Source: Hypomesus transpacificus
Taxonomy: Eukaryota; Chordata; Actinopteri; Osmeriformes; Osmeridae
Assembly: GCF_021917145.1 (NCBI RefSeq)
Contig: NC_061063.1
Location: 10,322,263 to 10,386,262, forward strand
DNA: 64,000 nt
Direction: 5' to 3'
A program made the position numbers and the translations under genes. Under the pieces are notes generated by a model, which saw only the letters and a program-made list of their open reading frames with translations, was not told the DNA's origin and searched no databases. Below, piece by piece: positions 47,516-58,900 of the stretch; position 1 is the stretch's first letter, and the number at the start of each line of letters is the position of its first letter.

Positions 47516-49005
47516 CTACCTACAGCCACAGGACTCAACCACCATGTCTTCGTACTGCTGATACACCACATTGTTTCCTGCATCTATGTACAGGATGCTG
47601 ATGGGGGTGAGTTTGGACGGGGCGCAGCAGCTGGGGGGCATGTTGCTCGGGTTCATGGAGTTCATGAGAGTCTGGATGATGGCGTGATTGGTGGGCTCCA
47701 GGTGGGACCTGAGAGGGAAGTCACACACGCCCTCGCAGTGGTACGCCTCGTAATCCAGAGGTGCGATGATCCAGTCATCCCAGCCCAGCTCTCTGAAGTT
47801 CACGTGAAGCGGCTTCTTGCTGCATCTGGACTTCCTGCTGTGCCTCTTGCCGTGCCGGCTGTGCCTCTTGCCGTGCTGGCTGTTCTTGGACGTGACAGTG
47901 CGCCGTGTCCTGGAGGCCTTAGACAGACGACCGCTCTCCTGCGCCGTCTGGCTCCATGACGACGTACTCTCTCTTCGTTCACTGAACAGAGTCTGTCTCT
48001 TTCTGGACCTGGTGAAGACTACGAGGATGGCTTTCTTCTGCTGCGGGCGTGCACTCCTGTGGAAGCCCAGACTGTTCAGGTCCAGCTCCTTCTCAGGGTT
48101 GTCCAACATGGCCTTGAGTTCCAGACAGAACTGCTTCCCCTCAGTCCTGCGCTGCCAGTCCTTGAATATCTCCCACACATCCAGAACTTCCCACCTGGGC
48201 CTCTGGGAATCTTGAAGATCCAGTGTTTGGGAGTCCAGCAGCTGTTGAGTGTGACAGGAGAGGAGCTGGATGTCCACTGGTCCTGTTTCCGATATCCTGA
48301 AATTTCCAGAGACTTTGGTGTATATCCTCAGCTCTGCCCCCAGAACTTCAGCGTTGTCTGAGAGACTTGAGACGTCAAACAGATACTGCTGTCTTCGCAC
48401 AGGGGAACGTGGGAGGCCATCTGTGAAAAGCATTCAATCATGACTCACATTCATTCTGTGGGAATATTCTCAAGGACTTTGTCAATGGAATCTCATGACC
48501 GTTTACCATGATCAGTTTATGTCTAGGGGTCAACCAAGGGTCGAAACTCTGATCAGTGTGATCATCTCAAACTGAGAACTGATCAAACTCACCATTGGCA
48601 GGTATTGCTTGTTCTCTCTTACCTTGTCTCTTAATTAGACATTGTTGGATTTTACGTACCTTGTCCGATGTCCACAAAACTTGCTATGGTGTTGGCAGCT
48701 TTTGATGACCTAAAGAAACTCGCATTGAGACCCAATTTTTCTGCTGTAGAAAAAGTCTTATAAATGGAGAGCATATAATCGTGCGGTTCAATTGGGTCTT
48801 CAGAATTACTTTTGTAATGTCTCTCGCTCGATGATGACGTATAAAAGTCTTTAAAATGTGTTGACTTCTCGTGCCCATCAAACAACTTAGTTACCTTAGC
48901 GCTCTTGGGAACGGATGGTAGATAAATAGCAAATGTTCGTAAACAAGGTAATTCCCCAGCACATACCAGAGCTGCATATAGTGTAGTTATTCGGTAAAAG
49001 TCCAT
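47516..49005 (-). CDS. gdf6: Growth/differentiation factor 6 (BMP13-type ligand)
   Basis: Secreted TGF-beta/BMP ligand involved in joint, skull, eye and dorsal patterning. Two exons: 48660-49005 and 47516-48420, joining in phase (GQ-D-GLPRS), which gives a protein of 417 residues. The start [20 protein letters not shown] forms a plausible signal peptide. A propeptide follows, then the furin-type site RTRR, a very basic stretch with HGKRHSR twice, and the cystine-knot domain [20 protein letters not shown] with [23 protein letters not shown] and the C-terminal VVESCGCR. All seven cysteines are present. The mature domain is nearly identical to known GDF6; GDF5 and GDF7 are the closest alternatives. 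Whether it is the a or b fish paralogue cannot be decided here. Its start lies ~960 bp downstream of the pkhd1l1 stop. Confidence 0.97.
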
Positions 49006-49965
49006 TCTATCCGCCGATGAAAATTTCGTATGATATTGAGTGATTCGTGTGGCGGTGGGACCACGGACCGGACGACGCAGGACATCCACATGCAACAAGT
49101 GCCTTCTCAACGTCTGCGGAGGACCGTGCACTGTACTGACGTCACTGAACAAAATCGGTCCCGTAGGCGCACAAGAGCACGCCCACCTGCCGGCTAGCAG
49201 ACTTCCTCTGGGTCCAGTTTCGTTTATTTCTACAAGGTACAAACTATTGCCACCAATAAGGTACGACATAGTTATGTATGCCTGTGTTTAAAATGTATTT
49301 TAGCCATTGCTTGTCCCCTTAAAAAATTACAATCTAAACTTTAGGATGACTTTTTGAACATGTGGCCTATCATTCACCAGCAACAGCCTACATCTATGAT
49401 CGATACAGTCAGACTGCGAGGCTCATTACGCCGAACAGAGCCTATACGGCCCTCTAGTGGAGAAGAGAAGAGCTGCATTCGAACGAGAGCGTCGTTAACA
49501 GCATCATGTTGTCATGTCGGCCTTTCAGCACCATGGACAGTATCTTGCAAGCGATGCCCAAACAATTTACCATCCAAACTTAATTTAATTGATTAATCTG
49601 ACACAAGAAAAAACTGCGGTTTACATATTTCAAATATGGTTTATTAAAAAGACGGGTTTGATCATTAAAAGAAGGAAGTCCCCTAAACATTAGCCCATAA
49701 CATATGTGAAAAAATATATATTATATAACATAACTCCCATGTATTCTTAATATCTGAAAAAATATTCTAATATTTCTATCTCTTACATCACTTTTATAGG
49801 CTGTAACAATAACAGAAAGAAAATGGTAGAGAATGAAACTAAAGTGGCAGGGCCGTCAGTAGGTATACCAGAATCTTCTCTGCATAAATACAGTGCTTCA
49901 TTGACATGTTCATATTTTGTGCAAAAGACCCTGATAGATTTGAGTTGACAAATCAGTATTATCCT
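49006..49965 (-). promoter_or_regulatory. gdf6 5' UTR/promoter overlapping the pkhd1l1 3' flank
   Basis: This ~960-bp spacer must contain both the pkhd1l1 3' end (on the minus strand, poly(A) signal at 49640-49645) and the gdf6 promoter. No coding exon is seen. Confidence 0.5.
49640..49645 (-). terminator. Polyadenylation signal of pkhd1l1
   Basis: TTTATT on the plus strand (AATAAA on the minus strand) lies about 320 bp beyond the pkhd1l1 stop codon. Confidence 0.5.
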
Positions 49966-52900
49966 CTACAGTCCCAGAAACAGGAGGCTGGATGCAGAGA
50001 TGATGCTGACCAGTAAGATGGTGGCTGAGCTAGAGAGAGTAGTGCTGGAACCAAAGATGGTGTCATCTATTGTGGTGGATTCTGTGTTCATGGTGGGAAT
50101 GGTGATGCTTGGACTGGCAGATGAGGAGGTAGTACCAGGGGTGGTGGTGGGACCAGGGGTCGAGGTGGGACCAGGGGTGGTGGTGGTGGTGGAACCAGGG
50201 GTGGTGGTGGTGGTGGAACCAGGGGTGGTGGTGGGACCAGGGGTGGTAGTGAGACCAGGGGTGGTGGTGAGACCAGGGGTGGTGGTGGGACCAGGGGTGG
50301 TAGTGAGACCAGGGGTGGTGGTGAGACCAGGGGTGGTGGTGAGACCAGGGGTGGTAGTGAGACCAGGGGTGGTGGTGAGACCAGGGGTGGTGGTGGGACC
50401 AGGGGTGGAGGTGGTAGGACCAGGGGTGGTGGTGGTGGGACCAGGGGTGGAGGTGGTGGTGAGACCAGTGGCTGAGGGGGTTTCAGTGTTATTGGTTAGG
50501 GGCGTGGCAGTGGTCGGTGTCTCCTTGACTGAGAAAGACCTCAGTGACTGAGTGTTCCACTCCATCAGTGTGAACCACATTGTCAAGTTCTCTCCTGCGG
50601 AAAACAATCATCCAACCATTATATACCAGTCATTGGATTTTTACAGAATTGGCATGTTGATCGTGATACCACTGTGAAACAGAAGAGCCAATTTATAGTT
50701 TGGAGCATTCAAAATCAAATATGTTATCTGAAAAAAATTCATAAACCAATGCACAGAATCATTTTCCTGATGGAGAATATGGTGTTTTCAAATATACATA
50801 ATTCATTGACTCCAACCACTTAAATCCTGTTAGAAATAAACACTTCTGATTCTTGATCTTCTGCTGTCTGTAGGCAGTATGTGTACGTCGCTTTAGATAA
50901 AGGGTTGAATTGTTAAACAAATAAAATATTTTGAAATATTTGGTATTCCCTGCAGTAAGGCCTCAGCTTTTGTGGTACGTGCTCTACCCGGCTAGCTGCC
51001 AGGGCGACCCATAATCAGCTTCAACATGAGGAGACAGTGGTTCCCAGAGGAGCAGAGACGTACCCGTGGTCATGATGCCTAGGTTGGTGTAGTTGGCCCA
51101 GCAGCCACTGAAGCGTATGCTGGTGTCGCCTACCAGGCCAGACACAGTGTTACCACTGGAGTCCTTGAGCGTTGCTATAGCTGAGAGGGATGACAAGCCC
51201 ACAGCCACACAGTCACCCTGAGGAGGGAAGAGGATGAGAGAAAAGTAGAGAAAAGGAGGGAGGAGGAGAACAGAAGAAGAGAGAAGGGGGGAGGAGGGGG
51301 GAGGAGAGAAGAGGAGAGATGAGGAGAGATGAGGAGAGTTTTATTGTTTTGATGTTCTATTTATCAGGGCTGACTACTTAAAGGCCCAGGTGTGTGTGCT
51401 TCAGAGGAGGCGTTCTCTCTAACAGCCTGGTCCTCACCTGGCTGTCCAGGGCCAGCAGGTGAGGCTGAGTCAGCAGGGGGCCCGGGTAAGGACCCGGCTC
51501 CGGGGACACCACCAGCACCAGCTTGATCACGGCCAACACAAAGATCTCCTGAGGCTCCACCCTCGTCACGTCTACAGACGCAGCCTGCGGACACATCGTG
51601 CTGTGTGTTCATTCAGAGCGACATGCAGGGGGTTTATAACCAGCAACCTCTTGATTTGCAGTCAAATACTGTAACTACTGAGCTATAACTCATGTGCCAT
51701 TCATGGTAAATATTCTGGGTTAGGGTTCTGGTTTTGTTAGTAGAACTTGAGAGTTCATGAGAAAGGTCAGGCCTCATCACAGAGAACGCTACAAAGCCTA
51801 AAGAAACAAGATGAGACTGTGATGTGATTGTGTTTGTCTGGATGAGACTGTGAGGTGATTGTGTTTGTCTGGATGAGACTGTGAGGTGATTGTGTTTGTC
51901 CCCTCTCACCTGGCTCCAGGTAGGGTCAGAGGCTGGGGGGGGGGGAGGGACTACGCCGAATTGCGATATGTTGAAGCCAATAGCCATACTGAGGTTCCCA
52001 ATGATGGCAGTCATGCTCAGGTCACTGACGATGTTCTTCAGCAGATAGAATGAATCCGCCTCTGAAACACACAGAGAGAGAAAGGGAGAGTAGAGAGAGT
52101 TGTTTTCGGGGCCCTTAATTGCAAAAAATGGCCTCAAGTGGTGTAACTGAGATGAATGTACAGTGTTTGTCAGTTATCCTCCTAACACCAATCCCCAATG
52201 TTGTCAGTGTACAGTGTACTGCAGCAATCCCAGTATTACTGTAACACTGGGCAGACAATGTTTTACAGTATCATTGTAGTATCAACACTCACAGTGTTAA
52301 TCAGAATCTCCTTAACATCACTCCACTGATTCTCTGTGTGTGTTTGAGTGTGTGTGATATTGTCTCCATCTAGTTACCGTTGGCACTAGTGGTGTTGGTG
52401 ATGTCCTGGACCACAGATCTCCTGATCTCCAGCTGCACAGTCAGACCCGTGTCCCTCCTCATGCGCCGGCTGCGCACGTTCTCACGCACGATCTTGGTGA
52501 TGCGGATCATGCTGGAGGGAACCTTGAGGAACAGGGCCAGGTTCCGGATCAGGTCGTCCCCGAAGAACAGCTCCACAGTCATGGCAGGCAGCTGGAAGGA
52601 GACCAGGATGAGAGGAGATGTTCGAATCTCCAAAGGCACAGAGCCTCTCAGCAGCAGCTCCAGCATGTTGTATTTATCGTCAAAGTAGTTGGAGCCGGCG
52701 GTGGAGTTCAGGTCTGGAACAAACTGACCTGAACGGAGGGAGGGTGTGTTTTGAATGTAATCTCATGTCAGGTGACGTGTCAGGTGACCTGTCAAGTGAC
52801 CCGTCAGGTGTCGTGTCAAGTAATGTGTTGTGTCGTGTGATTGGTGTTTGTCCTGGTCAGGTCACGGTACCTGGGAAGACGGGGCTCTGAAGGGTGTAGT

Positions 52901-55900
52901 CGGTCCTGGCCGCGTTCCAGATGGCGTTGTTTGGAGGAACCAAGGAGTTATTCACATACACATCCAGGCGTTGAAGGTTTGAGTAAAACACACACACTCT
53001 GACAGACTGGAAAACAGGAAGAAAAGGGACCAGAAATTAGAAATAATGACGAAAACAAACTCAACACATGTTAATAATGTCATTCAACTTATCAGAAGTA
53101 AAACCGAATAACATAAGTAAAGTATGTTAGTAATCTGTCTCCTCAGTGATGTAAAGTCATGTTACGTAAGAGGCAACAAGAGCAGATGAAAGCTGCCCTC
53201 AACTAGGGTCAGGGCATGACCTCTGACCTCTGAGGGGTCGGCGTTGAGCAGCATGAATCTCAGCTTCTGAGGGGTGACGCTGCTGAAGAAGACGTCGTAG
53301 CCCCTCCCTGTGGCCACCAGGCTGTGGAACAGAGACAGTCTCTTCTGGCAGGTGTACCCAGAGCACCAGCCGTGGTCCTGAGGGCCTGCAGCACATGGGG
53401 GGGGGGGGGGGGTCATCCTTTTGCTGTTTGTTATGGTCAAACACCCCCCCCGACCATCAAACAAGACCTTGTTTTTTCCATCCTATTGTTATCTCACACA
53501 TTAGTATTTCCCACCCTCAGTTGCAAGGTTCCGTTGCACAGTTTATGAAGAAGTTAAGGATTATTTGGGTTTGAATCCTTTCAAACTCAAGCAAAAACTG
53601 CTTGGGTTAAGGCAAGGTTCACCAAGTGTATCTACCCCGCCTTTTGAGGCAGTTCATGTTAATATTCAGAAACACTTTTTGACATATTTGCAGAATAGAC
53701 CACATCCTGATAGCAACCAATAAATCTAAAGGATTGACAGTAAAATGAAATCAATCTGATATCTGTGTGTGCCACAGGACTGTAGTGTCTGGCATCATTT
53801 GTGGGACTGGAACAGATGTTACCGTTCAGCAGGTCCACGTAGGAGCCTCCCAGCACGGCCACCGGGGACAGCCGTCTGGTCTCAGTGTCAGGGTCCAGAC
53901 TCTCAATCACCATCAGCTTGTAGGTGAGCCCGAAGCACTTGTAGCTCTGCCAGGAGGTCACGTATGTGCAGCTGGAGTCTCTGATCACCCCTGGGGAGAG
54001 AAGGTACAGCTCAGTGGTTAGAGGATCTGACTTCTGATGAAGACATCGCAGGTTCAACATGTTGTTTTGAAGAACTAAGTGATTTGGCAGACGATTGTAT
54101 TATTATTATTACTAAGTCTCAACATAAAACTCATCATTGTGGCCCACTGTGCCAAGCTTCTACATTCTGTCAGTTGGAACTGTGAACTCAGGCTTATGGA
54201 AAACGAAAGACTACAAACAGTATAAACTTCATGGATGCATTATTCTTGCTAGGAGTGATGGTGTTCATAGTGTCTCCATGAAGTCATAGTGAGGGTTTAC
54301 GTTACCCTTGTTAGGAGCAATACTGTCCACAGGGATCCTGCTGCCGTTAGGGTGGGTGAGCATGACCGTGGGGATGCGGTAGTCTCCCAGGCCTCTCCTG
54401 CTGTCACCGTTCCAGCCGTACTCAGACTGGGGCACCACGGAGCCCACGGCTCCCAGGAAGCTGCCGTCCCTGTCCCTGAGGGTGGCCTTCTTCATGGCGT
54501 CACAGTCCATGTCCACACAGTCAGATGGGTTAATCTTGCTGAGGTGGGGGAGACAAACACACCGCGAAATAAACGCAAACTCGAAACACGGGCTGTGAGG
54601 TACGTCTCTGAGCGTGAAAACACGCAAGAGCTGACTGCTTTTGTTTGTCAGAGTGATTTGATTCAAAAATGAGACTTGCAAAGATGATGTAGTAGTGCTT
54701 AGTGTACATGAACGGTTTAGTTCTTTGTGTTTGAGACTTGTGTTTGGTGTGTTTCAGGCTACTTACGCTAGGTTTGGCCTGTGGATGAAGACCTTGCTGT
54801 CATCGGTGCTGTCCAGCACCGTCAGCCTCTGCACTTGTACTGGGTGCTGCAGGTCGTCGTTGCCGGGGTGGGTCATGAACATGGCGTTCCTCTGGCTGGA
54901 GCACACGGTCCTGAACCCCACAAAGGTCGTGTCTGGGTGGCGGAGAGAAGGAGGGCACAGCGAGGACAAGGTGAACACGTGGTGTGAAGGAGGGCACAGC
55001 GGCAGAGTTATTAAATAAAGCTGAGAGCAGAAGTTCAGAGCAGAAAACAGAACTGACCAGTCACAGTCATCAGGCCGCTGATGGCGTTGTAGCTAGTTAT
55101 ACCCTGGAGGGACATCTTTGGGCCCTCGTTGTGTCCAGATTCAAAGGTCGGCCAGCAGATCCCAGCCCTGCCTCCTATACAACACAAGGGAACATTGAGG
55201 TGAGCTGAATGCACAAGGTGGATCTCCGCCCCCCTGAGGTGAGGGGTGAGTCATGCACAGGGTGGATCTCCGCCCCCCTGAGGTGAGGGGTGAGTCATGC
55301 ACAGGGTGGATCTCCGCCCCCCTGAGGTGAGGGGTGAGCCTGTACCTTGAGGTCGAGGAGCTCTATGGTCCGCACTGTTCTGGATGTTGTAGTCGTTGGC
55401 CGGCACCCCGTCGGAGCAGTTAAAGTTGGGGCTACTCCCCACGATCACAGCATCCTAGAAGAGGAGGAACTACAGTCAGGACAGTGCTCGTGTCATCTCA
55501 CCTGAGGCTTCTGATGCAGTATATCTGAGATTGACACAGTAGAACATATTTCCAGGATCTAGGAGAGTAGGGATGATAGAGCAGTCCACTCTGACATCCA
55601 TAACAAACAGCACAGGGACACAGGCACGAGCCAGACAGAAGCTCAGCAGCAGTCCAGCCTCTCACCTGGATGTGCACAGTCTTGTTTGAGTACATGTGGG
55701 AGAGCGAGGGCGGGGCGAAGATGAAGGAGATGATTCCCACCCCATTGTCCACCAGTGTCACATTAGCTACCACCACACTCATCGACACCTGCAGACTCAA
55801 CACAAACACACGTCAGGTCCAGGAACATGATACCACATGATCCATGCCCAGGGTTGGTAAGGTGATGGTAAGTTCAACACTATAAACACTCCCAGGTGTC

Positions 55901-58900
55901 CGGGGGGAAGGCCTACCTGGTAGTAGATAGCGTTGTCGTAGCTCCGCCAGATATTGAAACCCTGGATGAGAGAGCAGCCAGCCAGGCCGTCCTGGTTGAG
56001 GTAGACGCCGTAGAGACCTCCATGAGCCTCGTTACCACGCCACATCTCCATAGGGTTCCACCAGCCTGCCCAGGGCACACAGTCACACACAGTCACACAC
56101 AGTCAGGGAGATAACTGACACACAGCCTGTGAGTTTATGTTACGTTGTCAGGACGATCAGGATCCTGTATGTGCTGTACCTGGGCATGGCTCTCCATCGA
56201 TGCGGTACCCAACTCTTTCGTAGCCTGCCACAACGTTGTCCTGCAACACCACGTTTAATCCCTCGTTCACCTGGCAGTGAATGGACAAAGAGAGATACTT
56301 AGGGGTATTTTAACCTGTAGATCTAAAGTCAAAGGCTCTGGGGGTGCCCTGGTGGCTCCTAAAGCAGAGTGTGTTCCACTCAGGCCTTACTCCAGGGCCC
56401 AGCTTCCAGTCCGACCACGCTCATTCCCTGCATGTCTTCCACTTTCTCTCCCTGCTTTTCCGTCTGTCTCTAACTGTGTCTGTTGCCGAGCACTCCTACC
56501 TCGATGGCAGCGTTCCAGTCATAGTTGAAAGCCTCCTGTCTGCCCCTGTAGGAGCCAGGCCACAGGGTCAGGGTCACCAGGTTCCTACGCAGTGCCGCCT
56601 CACTGCCCACCACTCTGATACCTGAGGAGATACAGTGAGCTCTCAGAACACTACATCCCATCACACACTGTGAACCCTCTCTACAGAGGACTTCACACAT
56701 GCCCACAGAACAGCATGTATAGCCGATCCGAAAACCCTTATAATCGTCTCTCTGGGTTTTTTCCTTCAACGCAGAGTGTGGTGTCAGAAGGGTGAGCAGA
56801 GAGAGAAAGAGCTACCTTGTCCAACAGTGTGGTACACAACGTTGTCGTCGATGTTCATCCAGACCGTCCCAAACACCCCGATGGCAGGAGAGAAGCCGTG
56901 ATGGAAGGAGCAGCCCTGGACGTACGACTCCTGAAGGAGAAAACAAGGTGCTTTGTCATTTTTCGATCGACAAGACCACATAAAAGTGCTTGGATATCAT
57001 CTCGTGTTTAAATGCCCACAGTGTGTGCACTGCCAAAACCGTACGTCTAATGGAGTTTGATCATCTTGTTTTTAGATTTTAAATGTAGTTGGGCTTGTTT
57101 TGTAGTACAAATGTCTCATCTAGTGACTTAACTTAAGCAAACAACACATCATTTTAAGAAATCTTATCAAGGGATCAGTATTTTTTTTACTGCACAGGCA
57201 GTCCAATGTACATGTTTTAAGCATGAGCAAGCTCATAACTAGTATATTAGCACTGAAATGTGGATATTCTTGACAAAGCTAAGGTCCAGTCAGTGAGAGT
57301 GTTCTCAGCTGTGGGTAAGTGACAGAGCGGGACCGACCTCTCTCAGGTTGAGGAAGGTCAGAGAGTAGCGAGGATCCGAGTAGTCAGTCCATCCCTCCTG
57401 GCCAGTGTGGTAGAACTCCACGTTCCTGATCTGGGCCTTGCCTTAACAGGAAGACAACAGCTGGAGCTCAGTAATGGAAGAACAGCATAATAATACCATA
57501 TTCACTCAGCAGACACGTTCATCCAGAGCAAAGGGCAGTACAGGAGGGATTTGAATCTGCAACCGCTTGACCTGCAGATACAAAGACAATACCTCCCCTC
57601 CGCGTACCAAATCGGTGAAGGGACCAGACATTGGTACCACAACAGCTCACTGGTGGGAGCATTTGACTGCAGGTCAAAAGATCGCACGTTCAAATCCTCC
57701 TGAGCTGTAAGTTTCCTCGCTAGATAAACACGTCACGTCAGGTTTAGTTGGTGTCTCGGACGCTGCAGGTGCTTCTTTACCTTTGTACTCGATCCCCTTT
57801 GAGGAAAAGGTTCCCACCAGCACTCTGGCTCCAAACGACTCCTGGAACATCTGTGCGTAGTCCTGGCCTGTGATCCTGATGTTCCTGCTGAGCAGGCCCA
57901 CGTCTGCTGCCAGCCTGTAGCTGTGAGATGAGCCAGCCACGCTGTGCACCTCCGCTGGGGACGACACACATGCTAACGTCAGGGGCTGTGTTAGGAGAGG
58001 TGTGGCTGTGTTAGGAGAGGTGTGGCTGTGTTAGGAGAGGTGTGGCTGTGCTAGGAGAGGTGTGGCTGTGTTAGGAGAGGTGTGGCTGTGCTAGGAGAGG
58101 TGTGGCTGTGTTAGGAGAGGTGTGGCTGTGTTAGGAGAGGTGTGGCTGTGTTAGGAGAGGTGTGGCTGTGCTAGGAGAGGTGTGGCTGTGTTAGGAGAGG
58201 TGTGGCTGTGCTAGGAGACACGTGGCTGTGTTAGGAGAGGTGTGGCTGTGCCAGGAGAGGTGTGGCTGTGTTAGGAGAGGTGTGGCTGTGTTAGGAGAGG
58301 TGTGGCTGTGTTAGGAGAGGTGTGGCTGTGCTAGGAGAGGTGTGGCTGTGTTAGGAGAGGTGTGGCTGTGCTAGGAGACACGTGGCTGTGTTAGGAGAGG
58401 TGTGGCTGTGCCAGGAGAGGTGTGGCTGTGTTAGGAGAGGTGTGGCTGTGTTAGGAGAGGTGTGGCTGTGCTAGGAGAGGTGTGGCTGTGTTAGGAGAGG
58501 TGTGGCTGTGTTAGGAGAGGTGTGGCTGTGTTAGGAGAGGTGTGGCTGTGCCAGGAGAGGTGTGGCTGTGCTAGGAGAGGTGTGGCTGTGTTAGGAGAGG
58601 TGTGGCTGTGTTAGGAGAGGTGTGGCTGTGCTAGGAGAGGTGTGGCTGTGCTAGGAGAGGTGTGGCTGTGCCAGGAGAGGTGTGGCTGTGCCAGGAGAGG
58701 TGTGGCTGTGTTAGGAGAGGTGTGGCTGTGTTAGGAGAGGTGTGGCTGTGTTAGGAGAGGTGTGGCTGTGCTAGGAGAGGTGTGGCTGTGCTAGGAGAGG
58801 TGTGGCCTGATAAGATGAACTGACCTATGTGAGTGTGTGCCAGAGACTGGTTGAGAGTCAGGGTCTGTCTGTCCTCAGAAACAGACATGACATGGTGTGT

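Noticed and set aside
50000-50551. Plus-strand open frame rich in VVVGPGVV
   Set aside because: Antisense of the Thr/Pro-coding array of pkhd1l1, whose minus frame is supported by splicing and the C-terminal structure.
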